64,000 nucleotides of DNA from Betaproteobacteria bacterium (GCA_025356395.1 JANXTA010000114.1:42033-106032), one strand, 5' to 3'. Shown: positions 29,734 to 40,770, counted from the first letter of the stretch. Notes: generated by a model not told the origin, from the sequence alone. Made by a program: numbers and translations.

Positions 29734-31389
29734 TCAGGCAGTCGGCAGCTTGTGGCCGCGGAAGGTGTCACGCAACTTCGCCTTGAGCATCTTGCCGGTC
29801 GCGCCGAGCGGGATCGCCTCGACGAACACCACGTCATCGGGCGTCCACCACTTCGCGATCTTGCCTTCGTAGTGCGCGAGCAGGTCTTCCCTGCTCACCG
29901 TACTGTCGGCCTTCCGCACCACGACCAGCAGCGGGCGCTCGTCCCACTTCGGATGCGGGATCGCGATCACCGCGGCCATCGCGACCTCGGGGTGCGCCAT
30001 CGCGATGTTCTCGAGGTCGATCGAACCGATCCACTCGCCGCCGGACTTGATCACGTCCTTGCTGCGGTCGGTGATCTGCAGATAGCCGTCGGGATCGATC
30101 GTGCCCACGTCGCCGGTCGGGAACCAGGAGATGCCATCGGCATCGATCACCAACGGATCACCGCCCTCGCTCTTGAAGTACGCGCGCACGACCCACGGAC
30201 CGCGCACCAGCAGGTCGCCGAACGCGACGCCGTCCCAGGGCAGGTCCTTGCCGTCGGGATCGACGATCTTCATGTCGACGCCGTAGATCACGTGCCCCTG
30301 CTTCTCGAGGATGCGCAGCTGCAGATCCTTGGACAAGGTCAGATGCCTGTTGGCGAGCTTGCAGGTGGTGCCGAGCGGGGACATCTCGCTCATACCCCAG
30401 GCGTGGATCACCTCGACACCGAAGTCGTCGTTGAGCGTGCGAATCATCGCGGGCGGGCACGCTGACCCGCCGATGATCGTCTTTCTGAACGACGAGAACG
30501 TGTAGCCGTTCTGCTTCATGTAGTTGATGAGGCCGAGCCAGACCGTCGGCACGCCTGCCGAGAACGTGACCTTCTCGTTCTCAAACAGCTCGTACAGCGA
30601 CTTGCCGTCGAGCGCCGCGCCGGGAAACACGACCTTGCAGCCGACCAGTGCCATCGTGTACGGGAGGCCCCAGGCGTTGACGTGGAACATCGGCACGACC
30701 GGCAGCACGCAGTCGCTCGCGGACACGCCCATCGCATCGGGCATGGCCGCGCCGAACGCGTGCAGCACGCTGGAACGATGCGAATACAACACGCCCTTGG
30801 GATTGCCCGTGGTACCCGACGTGTAGCACAGCGACGACGCGGTGTTCTCGTCGAAGCTCGGCCACACCAGCTGCGGGGCGGCGGCGGCGAGCAACTCTTC
30901 GTAGCACAGCGGCTCGAGTGCGGTTGGGGTGGCCGACTGTGCAGCCGGCATGCGATCGCGGGCGGTCATCTGCACCCAGCTCTTGACGGTCGGGCAACGC
31001 GCGGCCACGGCCTGGGCGATCGGCAGGAAGGTCGCATCGAAGAACACATGACGGTCTTCGGCGTGATTGGCGATCCAGGCCACCTGGTCCGGATGCAGGC
31101 GCGGATTGATGGTGTGGAGGATCGCGCCGATGCCCGAGACCGCGTAATAGAGCTCGAGATGGCGATAGCCATTCCACGCGATCGTCGCGACGCGGTCGCC
31201 GGGCTTCACGCCCATCGCCAGCAGCGCGTTGGCGAGCTGCTTCGAACGCTGCTGGACTTCGCGCCAGTTGGTGCGATGGATGTCGCCTTCGACGCGACGC
31301 GAGACGATCTCGGTTTCGCCCGCGTGGCGACCGGCGTGCTCGATGAGCGTGGAGATGAGCAGCTGCGTGCCCATCATCAGACCTTGCAT
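29734..31389 (-). CDS. fatty-acid/acyl-CoA ligase (AMP-dependent synthetase)
   Basis: [23 protein letters not shown]-binding motif, [37 protein letters not shown]. Confidence 0.95.
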   Translation of the reverse strand: MQGLMMGTQLLISTLIEHAGRHAGETEIVSRRVEGDIHRTNWREVQQRSKQLANALLAMGVKPGDRVATIAWNGYRHLELYYAVSGIGAILHTINPRLHPDQVAWIANHAEDRHVFFDATFLPIAQAVAARCPTVKSWVQMTARDRMPAAQSATPTALEPLCYEELLAAAAPQLVWPSFDENTASSLCYTSGTTGNPKGVLYSHRSSVLHAFGAAMPDAMGVSASDCVLPVVPMFHVNAWGLPYTMALVGCKVVFPGAALDGKSLYELFENEKVTFSAGVPTVWLGLINYMKQNGYTFSSFRKTIIGGSACPPAMIRTLNDDFGVEVIHAWGMSEMSPLGTTCKLANRHLTLSKDLQLRILEKQGHVIYGVDMKIVDPDGKDLPWDGVAFGDLLVRGPWVVRAYFKSEGGDPLVIDADGISWFPTGDVGTIDPDGYLQITDRSKDVIKSGGEWIGSIDLENIAMAHPEVAMAAVIAIPHPKWDERPLLVVVRKADSTVSREDLLAHYEGKIAKWWTPDDVVFVEAIPLGATGKMLKAKLRDTFRGHKLPTA

Positions 31390-31644
31390 GAACGACTCCT
31401 GAGGTGAGTTCGAAAATCCGAGCCGGAGGCCCGTGGACGGTTCGCCTGCCGACCGATGCGCGCAGCGCAGCAACGTCGGCGTTCGGCTGGAACGGCCGGG
31501 GGCCTGTCGCAGCGGACGCGCATTGTCGAGGTCGCTTTCGCGGCGCGTCAACGACATTTGATGTTGCAGCGCAGGGCTTACAGGATGCGATGCTCCGTGG
31601 TTTGCCGTTCGCGGTGCAGACGGACGAACCCTTAGAATCGGCGA

Positions 31645-33168
31645 ATGCCCAGTTCACTTGCCACACCGATCGCCGCTCCGCATCCGATGCTCGACGAAGC
31701 CCCGACGGCGTTCGATGCCCTGACGTGGCGCAACCGTTTCGCTGCGCTACCGGCCGCGTTCGGCACGCGCCTCGCGCCGACGCCGCTGTCCGCGCCCTAC
31801 CTCGTCGCCGCGAGCGCGCCTTCGGCCGCGTTGCTCGGGCTGGACACTGCCCAGCTCGCCGGCGCTGCTTCGATCGCCGCGCTCGCGGGCAGTCGCGTGC
31901 CCCGCGGTGCGCAGCCCATGGCCGCGGTGTATTCGGGGCATCAGTTCGGTATCTGGGCGGGCCAGCTTGGCGATGGTCGCGCGCACCTGCTGGGCGGCGT
32001 CGAGACTGCCGAGGGATTGATCGAGCTGCAGCTCAAGGGCGCCGGCAAGACGCCCTACTCGCGGATGGGCGACGGCCGCGCGGTACTGCGCTCTTCGATC
32101 CGCGAATACCTGTGTTCCGAAGCGATGCACGGCCTCGGCATCCCCACCACGCGAGCCCTGAGCATCGCGGGCTCGGACCAGCCGGTGATCCGCGAGTCGG
32201 TCGAGACGGCCGCCGTCGTGTTGCGGATGGCGCCCTCGTTCGTGCGCTTCGGTTCGTTCGAGCACTGGACCGCCAACAACCGCTTCGACGAACTGAAGAT
32301 CCTCGCCGACTACGTCATCGACGCCTTCTACCCCGCCGCCCGAGACGCGAAGAACCCCTACCAGGCGCTGCTCGCCGCCGTCACGGAACGGACCGCGCGC
32401 TTGATGGCGCAGTGGCAGGCGGTCGGCTTCTGCCACGGCGTGATGAACACCGACAACATGAGCATCCTCGGGCTCACGCTCGACTACGGCCCGTTCGGCT
32501 TCCTCGACGGCTTCGATGCCAATCACATCTGCAACCACACCGACCAGCAGGGCCGCTATTCGTATGCGCGCCAGCCCGCGGTCGGACGCTGGAACTGCTA
32601 TTGCCTCGCCGAGGCATTGATGCCGCTGATCGACGACGTCGAAGGCGCCGAGGGGGCTCTCGAGCCCTTCAAGTCGGTATTCAGTGAAGCCATGGACGCC
32701 ACCGTGCACGCGAAGCTCGGACTCGTCGATCGACTGCCCGCCGACCAGGCACTGATCGACGGCATGTATGCGCTGCTGCAGGAGGCGCGCGCCGACTTCA
32801 CGCTGTTCTTCCGTCGGCTCGCCGATCTCGACGTGGAATCGGCTCGACCCGGGCAGGCGGTGCGCGACCTCTTCCTTGAGCGCGAACGTTTCGATGCCTG
32901 GGCAGTCGATTACCGGTCGCGGCTCGCGCGGGAGGCGGAAAGCGCCGAGGCGCGGCGCGTTGCGATGCGGGCGGTCAACCCCAGATACGTGCTTCGCAAT
33001 CATCTAGCCGAAGAAGCGATCGTCCGGGCTCGACAGCAGGATTACGCAGAGATCGAGCGATTGGCGCAGGTGCTGCGGACCCCGTACGTCGACCAGCCCG
33101 AGTTCGACCACTATGCGGACCTGCCGCCGACCTGGGCCAGCGAGCTCGAGGTCAGCTGCTCGTCGTGA
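31645..33168 (+). CDS. selO: SelO/YdiU family protein adenylyltransferase, Cys-containing C-terminus
   Basis: 507 aa; [75 protein letters not shown]; ends ELEVSCSS. Confidence 0.95.
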   Translation: MPSSLATPIAAPHPMLDEAPTAFDALTWRNRFAALPAAFGTRLAPTPLSAPYLVAASAPSAALLGLDTAQLAGAASIAALAGSRVPRGAQPMAAVYSGHQFGIWAGQLGDGRAHLLGGVETAEGLIELQLKGAGKTPYSRMGDGRAVLRSSIREYLCSEAMHGLGIPTTRALSIAGSDQPVIRESVETAAVVLRMAPSFVRFGSFEHWTANNRFDELKILADYVIDAFYPAARDAKNPYQALLAAVTERTARLMAQWQAVGFCHGVMNTDNMSILGLTLDYGPFGFLDGFDANHICNHTDQQGRYSYARQPAVGRWNCYCLAEALMPLIDDVEGAEGALEPFKSVFSEAMDATVHAKLGLVDRLPADQALIDGMYALLQEARADFTLFFRRLADLDVESARPGQAVRDLFLERERFDAWAVDYRSRLAREAESAEARRVAMRAVNPRYVLRNHLAEEAIVRARQQDYAEIERLAQVLRTPYVDQPEFDHYADLPPTWASELEVSCSS

Positions 33169-33197
33169 AGCCAGCAACCCTTGAAAAGGAATCACCG

Positions 33198-33602
33198 ATG
33201 ACCGAAGTGCAGAACAAGGTGCGCAAAGACGACACCGAATGGAAGAAGGAACTCACGCCGATGCAGTTCCAGGTCACGCGCCATGCCGCGACCGAACGGC
33301 CGTTCACCGGTGCGTTCAACGATCACCACGAACACGGCACCTACACTTGCGTGTGTTGCAACACGCCGTTGTTCGAATCCGATACCAAGTTCGACTCGGG
33401 TTGCGGCTGGCCAAGCTACTTCAAGGCGATCGACCCGGCGAACGTGCGCGAGACCACCGACTCCAGTCATGGCATGCGCCGTACCGAAGTGATCTGCAAC
33501 GTCTGCGATGCACATCTGGGCCACGTCTTTCCCGACGGTCCTCCGCCGACCGGCCTGCGTTACTGCATCAATTCGGCCTCTCTGCGCTTCGACCCGAAGT
33601 AG
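33198..33602 (+). CDS. msrB: peptide-methionine (R)-S-oxide reductase
   Basis: 134 aa; [43 protein letters not shown]. Confidence 0.96.
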   Translation: MTEVQNKVRKDDTEWKKELTPMQFQVTRHAATERPFTGAFNDHHEHGTYTCVCCNTPLFESDTKFDSGCGWPSYFKAIDPANVRETTDSSHGMRRTEVICNVCDAHLGHVFPDGPPPTGLRYCINSASLRFDPK

Positions 33603-33650
33603 TCGGATGGATATGACGCCCGCCTTCGCCGTGGTTCGTACCGTAGCGCG

Positions 33651-34325
33651 ATGAAGTTCGTCTCCGACTTCTTTTCGCTGCTGCTGTTCTTCGTCGTCTA
33701 TCTGGCCGGCGAGAAGTTTCCAGACCTCGCGCACAGGTACGCGGAAATACTGCTCGGCGGGATCACGCGCGACGGCGTGATCCCGCCGGACCAGGCCTCG
33801 ATCCTTCTCGCGATCGCGGTGGCCATCATCGTCTTCACGGTCCAGATCATGTGGATGCTCGCGACCCGCCGCAAGGTCAGCGTGGTGCAGTGGATGAGCT
33901 TCGGCATCCTCGTCGTCTTCGGCGGCGCGAGCATCTATTTCCACAGCGACACGTTCATCAAGTGGAAGGTCACCGTGCTCTACTGGGCGTTTGCCGCGGC
34001 GTTGTGGATCGGCATCGTGGCCTTCAGGAAGAACCTGATCCGTGCGCTGATGGAACCAGGTGGGATCGAGCTGCCCGACGGCGTCTGGAACCGCATGAAC
34101 CAGTCGTGGATTGTGTTCTTCGTCGCGCTCGGCGCGCTGAACCTGCTCGTCGCCTTCAACTTTTCGCGCACGACCTGGGTCACGTTCAAGTCGTTCGGAC
34201 TGACGGTCCTGACACTGGTGTTCGCACTGGGCCAGGGCCTGTTGATCTCGCGCTACCTGGACCGGATCGAGGCCGCCGAGGACGCGACCCGCAAGGACAA
34301 GACCGCCGCGAAGGAGTCGACGTGA
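33651..34325 (+). CDS. yciB: septation protein A family (YciB/IspZ) membrane protein
   Basis: MKFVSDFFSLLLFFVVYL, FHSDTFIKWKVTVLYWAFA, NRMNQSWIVFF characteristic of YciB. Confidence 0.93.
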   Translation: MKFVSDFFSLLLFFVVYLAGEKFPDLAHRYAEILLGGITRDGVIPPDQASILLAIAVAIIVFTVQIMWMLATRRKVSVVQWMSFGILVVFGGASIYFHSDTFIKWKVTVLYWAFAAALWIGIVAFRKNLIRALMEPGGIELPDGVWNRMNQSWIVFFVALGALNLLVAFNFSRTTWVTFKSFGLTVLTLVFALGQGLLISRYLDRIEAAEDATRKDKTAAKEST

Positions 34326-34642
34326 GCGCGACCGGCACGATGGACGAGATCGATCGTCGCTTGCGGGCTGCACTCGAGCCGCTCGACGTGGCGCTGGTCG
34401 ACGACAGTGCGAAACACGCTGGACATGCCGGTGCGGCGACTGGCGGCGGTCACTTCAATTTGCGCATCGTTGCAGGCCGTTTCGCAGGGCTCAGCCGGGT
34501 CGCGAGGCATCGCCTCGTGTATGATGCATTGTCTGATTTGATGCGCAACGCCATCCACGCGCTCGCGATCGAAGCCCTGACGCCCGATGAAGCCGCAGCA
34601 GTCACGGCCTCGTCCCCACCCGCAGCGGGCCCCCTGCACTGA
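34322..34642 (+). CDS. BolA family protein
   Basis: GTG start overlapping yciB stop; VDDSAKHAGHAGAATGGGHFNLRIVAGRFAGLSRVARHRLVYDAL. Confidence 0.92.
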   Translation: MSATGTMDEIDRRLRAALEPLDVALVDDSAKHAGHAGAATGGGHFNLRIVAGRFAGLSRVARHRLVYDALSDLMRNAIHALAIEALTPDEAAAVTASSPPAAGPLH

Positions 34643-34751
34643 TCCGAAAGTTCGCGGCGACCCCACGGTCTCGCCGCTCTGCCAGACGCAGGTAATACAG
34701 CCCTTTGCTCTTCAATCTGTCCCTGACCTGCTTGCCCCAGAAGGATCATTC

Positions 34752-35579
34752 ATGAATCCCTTGCTTTCCCGTTCGACCCCGGGCGCATTCGCGCTCGTCA
34801 CCGCCCTGCTTGCTGCCGTACTCGCGATCGGCCCTTCCATCGCGGCCGCCCAGAACGTCGCCGTCGTCAACAACAAGGCGATCCCGAAGGCCAAGGCCGA
34901 CGCGATCGTCGCGCAGCTGGTCAAGCAAGGTCAGGCCGACTCGCCCGAACTCCAGACCGCCGTCCGCGAGGACCTCGTTCGCCGCGAGATCCTGATGCAG
35001 GAAGCCGACAAGAAGGGCGTGGCTGCCGATCCCGATGTGCAGGCCCAGCTCGAGCGTGCGCGTCAGCAAGTTCTGATCGGCGCCCTGGCCCAGGACTACT
35101 TCAAGGCCAACGCGCCCACAGACGCCGAGGTGCACACGCAATACGATCTGCTGGTGAAGGAAACCGGTGGCAAGGAGTACAAGGCTCGCCACATCCTCGT
35201 AGAGAAGGAAGCCGACGCGAAGGCGATCATCGAGAAGCTCAAGAAGGGTGGCAAGTTCGAGGAACTCGCGAAGCAGTCGAAGGATCCGGGCTCTGCCGCG
35301 AACGGCGGCGACCTCGACTGGGCGCCGGCGTCGACCTACGTCAAGGAATTCTCCGAGGCGCTGGTCAAGCTGCCCAAGGGCCAGTACACGCAGGTTCCGG
35401 TCAAGACGCAGTTCGGCTATCACGTGATCCGACTCGACGACGTCCGCGACGCTAAGGTTCCGAGCTTCGACGAAGCCAAGCCGCAGATCGCCGGAGCGAT
35501 GATGGCGAATCAGCAGTGGCAGCAGGCCAAGTTCGAGCAGATGCTCAAGGATCTGCGCGACAAGGCGAAGGTGGAGTAA
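34752..35579 (+). CDS. peptidylprolyl isomerase (parvulin/SurA-like), secreted
   Basis: Signal peptide; KARHILVEKEADAKAIIEKLKKGGKFEELAKQSKDPGSAANGGDLDW...QTQFGYHVIRLDD. Confidence 0.94.
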   Translation: MNPLLSRSTPGAFALVTALLAAVLAIGPSIAAAQNVAVVNNKAIPKAKADAIVAQLVKQGQADSPELQTAVREDLVRREILMQEADKKGVAADPDVQAQLERARQQVLIGALAQDYFKANAPTDAEVHTQYDLLVKETGGKEYKARHILVEKEADAKAIIEKLKKGGKFEELAKQSKDPGSAANGGDLDWAPASTYVKEFSEALVKLPKGQYTQVPVKTQFGYHVIRLDDVRDAKVPSFDEAKPQIAGAMMANQQWQQAKFEQMLKDLRDKAKVE

Positions 35580-35597
35580 GCATCGTCGCTCGACGAG

Positions 35598-35620
35598 AAG
35601 GCGCCTGCGGGCGCCTTTTT
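35598..35620 (+). terminator. intrinsic terminator downstream of PPIase gene
   Basis: aaggcgcc-tgcg-ggcgcctt hairpin followed by T run. Confidence 0.85.
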
Positions 35621-35682
35621 GTTGTGTTGCGCCCCTTCCGCCATGCGGGAGAACACCAAACTTCTCAGGCTAGACTCGATCC

Positions 35683-37476
35683 ATGGAATCCGGACACCCC
35701 ACGCTCGTCGCGCCGCCCCCGAAGAACCAGTCGGCGAATCGTAGTGGCGGCCTCGAACTGGCCTTCGCGCAGGTCGTCCTGTGGGGCTTCAACAAGCACT
35801 ACCGCCTGTTCCGCGAGATCACGCAAGACGCAAAGCAACGCTTCGAGCGGGCGCAATGGCAGGAGGCGCAGGAAGCTTCGCGCGAGCGATTGCAGTACTA
35901 CGACCGACGCGTGGTCGAGACGGTGGAACGGCTCGAGCGCGAGTTCCAGACCGACAAGCTGACGCAGGAGTTCTGGCCGCAAGTCAAGTTCCAGTACATC
36001 AACCTGCTGCTCGACCATCTGCAGCCGGAATGCGCCGAGACCTTCTTCAACTCCGTGTGCTGCCGCATCCTGCATCGCAACTACTTCAACAACGCGTTCA
36101 TCTTTGTGCGGCCCACGATCTCGACCGAGCATCTCGACGCGGATCCGCCGGCCTACCGCTCCTACTACCCGGGCAAGGACGGACTGCTGGCGGCCCTGCA
36201 GCGTGCCTTCGCGGACTTCAACCTGGCGACGCCGTTCCAGGATCTCGACCGCGACCTGCACCTCGTCGTGGAAGCCGCCGCGACCCACTTTCCACACCCT
36301 TTCGAAGGCGCGCCGAATCATCAGGTGCGGCTGCTGTCGTCGCTGTTCTTCCGCAACAAGGGCGCGTACGCGATCGGCAAGATCATCAACGGCAGCTTCA
36401 ACCTCCCGTTCGCGATCCCGATCCTGCACACGCCCGACAACCAGCTCGCGATCGATGCCGTGCTGTTCGACATGGCCGACCTGCTGTCGCTGTTCAGCTT
36501 CTCGCGCGCCTACTTCATGGTCGACACGCCGGTGCCCGCGGCTTACGTGCAGTTCATCCACGAGATGCTGCCCGCGCGACCCAAGTTCGAGCTCTACAAC
36601 ATGATCGGCCTGCAGAAGCACGGCAAGGCGCTCTTCTATCGCGACTTCCTGCATCACCTCGCGCACTCGACCGATTCGTTCGTCGCGGCTGCCGGCATCA
36701 GGGGCCTGGTGATGACGGTGTTCACGCTGCCGTCCTTCCCGTTCGTGTTCAAGGTCATCAACGATCACATCCCGCGTCCGAAGGAAGTCGATCGGGCGGG
36801 CGTGATGGCCAAGTACTGGCTGGTCAAGCTGCACGACCGCGTCGGCCGCATGGCCGACACGATGGAGTATTCGGACGTGGCGTTCCCGCGCGATCGCTTC
36901 TCGGTCGACCTGCTCGAGGAACTCAAGCGCAAGGCGCCGAGCATGGTGTCGGAGGAAGCCGACGCGATCGTCATCAACCATTGCTACATCGAGCGCCGCA
37001 TGACGCCGCTCAACATGTACCTGCAGAGCGCCAAGCCCGAGGACCAGCGACGCGCACTGGGCGAATACGGCCTCGCGATCAAGCAGCTCGCGGCCGCCAA
37101 CATTTTTCCTGGCGACATGCTTTACAAGAACTTCGGCGTGACCCGCAATCGACGCGTGGTGTTCTACGACTACGACGAGATCGAGTACATGACCGCCTGC
37201 AACTTCCGCGAGGTTCCGCTGCCCCGCAACGAGGAAGACGAGATGGCCGCGGAACCCTGGTATCACGTCGCGCGGAACGACGTGTTCCCGGAAGAATGGA
37301 AGACCTTCCTGCTCGGCGACCCGACCATCCGCAGCACGATGCTCGAGCTGCACCCGGAGATCTTCGAGGCCTCCTACTGGCAGGGCCTGAAGGACCGCAT
37401 AGAAAGCGGCTACATCGAAGACGTCTTTCCCTACCCGATCGAAGCGCGCTTCGATCGGGCGCGCCTCACGGCCTGA
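35683..37476 (+). CDS. aceK: isocitrate dehydrogenase kinase/phosphatase
   Basis: 597 aa; QEFWPQVKFQYINLLLDHLQPECAETFFNSVCCRILHRNYFNN, GDMLYKNFGVTRNRRVVFYDYDEIEYMTACNFREVP. Confidence 0.96.
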   Translation: MESGHPTLVAPPPKNQSANRSGGLELAFAQVVLWGFNKHYRLFREITQDAKQRFERAQWQEAQEASRERLQYYDRRVVETVERLEREFQTDKLTQEFWPQVKFQYINLLLDHLQPECAETFFNSVCCRILHRNYFNNAFIFVRPTISTEHLDADPPAYRSYYPGKDGLLAALQRAFADFNLATPFQDLDRDLHLVVEAAATHFPHPFEGAPNHQVRLLSSLFFRNKGAYAIGKIINGSFNLPFAIPILHTPDNQLAIDAVLFDMADLLSLFSFSRAYFMVDTPVPAAYVQFIHEMLPARPKFELYNMIGLQKHGKALFYRDFLHHLAHSTDSFVAAAGIRGLVMTVFTLPSFPFVFKVINDHIPRPKEVDRAGVMAKYWLVKLHDRVGRMADTMEYSDVAFPRDRFSVDLLEELKRKAPSMVSEEADAIVINHCYIERRMTPLNMYLQSAKPEDQRRALGEYGLAIKQLAAANIFPGDMLYKNFGVTRNRRVVFYDYDEIEYMTACNFREVPLPRNEEDEMAAEPWYHVARNDVFPEEWKTFLLGDPTIRSTMLELHPEIFEASYWQGLKDRIESGYIEDVFPYPIEARFDRARLTA

Positions 37477-37717
37477 TCAGGTCTTCGCGAAGCACGTAGC
37501 GCGACGACCTTTCGTCTCCTTGCGCCGCAAGTTTCGAGTCGTCGTTCGCCCTACGCGCGACGCGCATGGAACCCACATGTTCTTGCGGCGTCGTCCTCCT
37601 TGAATCACCGCGTCACACACTTAGTATTCTGTTCGTTAAATAAGGTGCTGAGGAAGTGACTGCGTGAGTATCGGCAGCGCCGCTTCGGTTCGTGCCGGTT
37701 TGCCTGGGGAGTAGTTC

Positions 37718-38311
37718 ATGAAGCGTGTCCTGTTCGTGTTGGCGGTACTTGGCCAAGGGTGGATCACCGGTCAGGCCATGGCTGCTGCTTGCGCGACGGG
37801 TTCGTCATTCGATGCCAGTTGCGAATCGTCGTCGATGACTTTTGGAGATGTACCGTCGGCCGGACGCTCGGTCGCCACGACCATTTCGGTCACGCCCACC
37901 ACCGCGCCGTCCACCAATCCGCCTAGAGAGCTGCTACTCATCGCGGCGCCGTCGGCGGCGACCAGTACGCAGGTCCTGAATGACGTCGTCACCAGCGCCC
38001 CGTCAACCTCTCCGGCACCCGGCGCGAGCGCCTTCGTTCCTTCGGCCACCAATCTCCGTATGGGGATTTCTATCGCCGACATCTCGGTTCCCGAACTGAC
38101 GACCGCGCTGATCCGTCCGACCTCCGCAACCGATATCACGGGCACGAGCGACGGCGGGAGCACGATCCTGCAATCCACGCCGGCGCTTGCGATCGTGACG
38201 GCCATCCCCGAGCCGGGCATCCTGCTGTTGCTCGGTGCCGGGCTGTTCGGCGCCGCGCTGCTCCGTTCGTTCCGCACGCGCGCTGCCGCTGGTATTCTCT
38301 CGCGCGGCTGA
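37718..38311 (+). CDS. secreted PEP-CTERM-type protein, Ser/Thr-rich
   Basis: N-terminal signal peptide; C-terminal IPEPGILLLLGAGLFGAALLRSFRTR. Confidence 0.75.
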   Translation: MKRVLFVLAVLGQGWITGQAMAAACATGSSFDASCESSSMTFGDVPSAGRSVATTISVTPTTAPSTNPPRELLLIAAPSAATSTQVLNDVVTSAPSTSPAPGASAFVPSATNLRMGISIADISVPELTTALIRPTSATDITGTSDGGSTILQSTPALAIVTAIPEPGILLLLGAGLFGAALLRSFRTRAAAGILSRG

Positions 38312-38313
38312 AG

Positions 38314-39228
38314 TCAGGGAAGCAGCGCTTGTCTGACTGCTGCATCGTCGAGGCGCGACAAGAACCACTTCATCGCCTTGCCGCGAACCGCAGTGCTCCA
38401 TGAGTAGTACAGGTTGCCGCTGACCCGCGACTCTGACAGCAGCTTCGGAACCAACAATCCCGCCGCGATGAAGGGCCGCGCATGGCCGACCGAGACGTTG
38501 CCGCAGCCAAGACCGGCAACTTGCGCCGCGACCTTGGCCTGCATGGTCGGCACCGTCAGCACGTCCTGCCCGCCCAGCAATCCGATCGTCACTGCCGGCA
38601 GATTGCGCGCGGTATCGGCAACGGCCACCGCACGATGTCTGCGGATCACCTCAGGCGTGAGCGGCTCCCGCGCATCGGCGAGTGGGTGCGATGGCGCGAC
38701 CGCGAACACGAGTTCGCCTTCACCGAGCAGTCGGCTCTGGTATCCGCTCGCCATCCCGGTGTCTCCTGGTGTACTCGAGAAGGTTCCGATCGCCAGGTCG
38801 GCGCGACCGGACAGCAGCGCCTCCCACGTTCCCGACAGCACCTCGGTCAGCAGGCGAATGCGCGTGCCCGGCCCCTGCTCGTAGAACTGCGCGACGAGAT
38901 CGAACATCGTGTCCATGCTGATGATCGTGTCGAGTGCGATGCGTAGCTCCACTTCCCAGCCGTCTCCAACCCGACGAACGCGTCGCTGCAATTCGCTGGC
39001 TGCGTAGAGGAGGTGCCGCCCCTCGCTCAACAGCTCATGTCCCGCCGGCGTGAGCTTCGCCTTGTGTCCGCGCCGATCGAACAGCAGCACGTCGAGATCG
39101 CCTTCGAGTTTGCGGATCAGGTAGGTGATGGCCGACGGCACGCGGCCCAGTTCCTCGGCCGCACGGGCGAAGCTGCCCTTGCGATCGATCGCGTCCATGG
39201 CCTGCAAGGCATCGAGGTCGAGAAGCAT
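38314..39228 (-). CDS. LysR family transcriptional regulator
   Basis: N-terminal HTH LDALQAMDAIDRKGSFARAAEELGRVPSAITYLIRKLEGDLDVLLFDRRGHKAKLTPAG. Confidence 0.94.
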   Translation of the reverse strand: MLLDLDALQAMDAIDRKGSFARAAEELGRVPSAITYLIRKLEGDLDVLLFDRRGHKAKLTPAGHELLSEGRHLLYAASELQRRVRRVGDGWEVELRIALDTIISMDTMFDLVAQFYEQGPGTRIRLLTEVLSGTWEALLSGRADLAIGTFSSTPGDTGMASGYQSRLLGEGELVFAVAPSHPLADAREPLTPEVIRRHRAVAVADTARNLPAVTIGLLGGQDVLTVPTMQAKVAAQVAGLGCGNVSVGHARPFIAAGLLVPKLLSESRVSGNLYYSWSTAVRGKAMKWFLSRLDDAAVRQALLP

Positions 39229-39242
39229 CGTTCTGATTTATT

Positions 39243-39275
39243 GAATGAGATCATCAAAGCGCTAGCCTATCATTC
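39243..39275. promoter_or_regulatory. possible LysR operator in divergent LysR-pirin intergenic region
   Basis: Spaced inverted repeat GAATGA...TCATTC between the divergent genes. Confidence 0.3.
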
Positions 39276-39348
39276 CGGCACTTCGCGGACTATCTTGCAC
39301 TCCTGCATCTGTTGAGTTCATTTTTACGGCGCAGAGAGAGGGTTCAAA

Positions 39349-40080
39349 ATGTCTGAAGTAATTGATCATTCCCAAGTCCGTCGCAGTGCCGATCGCGGTT
39401 ACGCGGAGCATGGGTGGCTGAAGAGCTTCCACAGCTTCTCGTTCGCCGAATACAACGACCCGAATCACATGCATTTCGGTCCGCTGCGCGTCATCAACGA
39501 AGACTTGGTCGCACCTTCGTCGGGCTTCAGCACGCACGGTCACCGCGACATGGAGATCATCACCTACGTCCTCGAAGGCGAACTGACGCACAAGGATTCG
39601 ATGTCGAGCGGCGGTGACCAGGGTGCGGTGATCCGGCCCGGCGACGTGCAGCGCATGAGCGCGGGACGTGGCGTCCTGCACTCGGAGTTCAATCGCTCCG
39701 ACGACAAGCCGGTGCACCTGCTGCAGATCTGGATCATGCCGAACGTATACGGCGTCGAGCCGAGCTACGAGGAGAGGCGCTTCTCCGATGAAGACAAGCG
39801 CGGTCGTCTGCGGCTCGTCGCCTCCGGCGACGGTCGCGACGGATCGGTGCTGATGCACGCGAACGCGGCGCTGTATGCCGGACGTTTCGACGGCTCCGAA
39901 ACCGCGACGCATCGCATCGGCGAAGGCCGCATCGCGTACGTCCACGTGGCCCGTGGCACGGTCGTGGTCGACGGCAAGACGCTTGATGCCGGCGATGCAT
40001 TGAAGATCGTTGCCGCTGGCGATGTGGTCGTCGCGGCCGGACGCGCGTCCGAGATCCTGCTGTTCGATCTCGAAGCCTGA
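39349..40080 (+). CDS. pirin family protein
   Basis: GFSTHGHRDMEIITYVLEGELTHKDSMSSGG, RMSAGRGVLHSEFN. Confidence 0.95.
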   Translation: MSEVIDHSQVRRSADRGYAEHGWLKSFHSFSFAEYNDPNHMHFGPLRVINEDLVAPSSGFSTHGHRDMEIITYVLEGELTHKDSMSSGGDQGAVIRPGDVQRMSAGRGVLHSEFNRSDDKPVHLLQIWIMPNVYGVEPSYEERRFSDEDKRGRLRLVASGDGRDGSVLMHANAALYAGRFDGSETATHRIGEGRIAYVHVARGTVVVDGKTLDAGDALKIVAAGDVVVAAGRASEILLFDLEA

Positions 40081-40171
40081 TCCGGAACAAAGCGCTATCG
40101 ACGGACGTTCGCATCGAACACGATGTGTGCTGGGCCATCAACAAGCTTGAACCCATCTTCAAAGAAACACG

Positions 40172-40723
40172 TTGACCAACGTCACGATCGTCTATCACTC
40201 CGGCTACGGCCACACGAAAAAGCTGGCCGAGTCGGTCCTCGCGGGCACAAGCCAGGTCGCCGACGTCTCGGCCGCTCTGATCGCCATCGACGCCGAGGGC
40301 AACGTCCCCAAGGCTGCCTGGGCACAGCTCGGGGCGTCCAACGCGATCGTGTTCGGCTCGCCGACCTACATGGGCAACGTGTCGTGGCAGTTCAAGAAGT
40401 TCGCCGACGCCACGTCGAAGCCCTGGTACACGCAGGCCTGGCGCGACAAGCTCTTCGCCGGCTTCACGAACTCGGCGACGATGAACGGCAACAAGTTCGC
40501 GACGCTGCACATGATGATGACGCTGGCGATGCAGCACTCGGGCTTCTGGGTCGGCACCGGACTGATGCCGTCGAACGCCAAGGCCGCACAGCGCAACGAC
40601 ATCAACTACGTCGGCTCGTTCGGCGGTCTGATGACCCAGTCGCCGTCCGATTCGTCGCCCGAAGAGGGACCGCCTCCTGGCGACCTCGAGACCGGCAAGC
40701 TGTTTGGCAAGCGCATCGCCTAA
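40172..40723 (+). CDS. flavodoxin/NAD(P)H oxidoreductase (WrbA-like)
   Basis: TTG start; VTIVYHSGYGHTKKLAESV FMN-binding loop, VFGSPTYMGNVSWQFKKFADAT. Confidence 0.9.
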   Translation: MTNVTIVYHSGYGHTKKLAESVLAGTSQVADVSAALIAIDAEGNVPKAAWAQLGASNAIVFGSPTYMGNVSWQFKKFADATSKPWYTQAWRDKLFAGFTNSATMNGNKFATLHMMMTLAMQHSGFWVGTGLMPSNAKAAQRNDINYVGSFGGLMTQSPSDSSPEEGPPPGDLETGKLFGKRIA

Positions 40724-40770
40724 GCCGCGCTGAAGCTGACGCGTTCGGCCAGCGAAGCGGCTTGAAGACG

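Noticed and set aside
35665-37353. 562-aa minus-strand ORF
   Set aside because: Antisense to aceK, which is clearly the real gene
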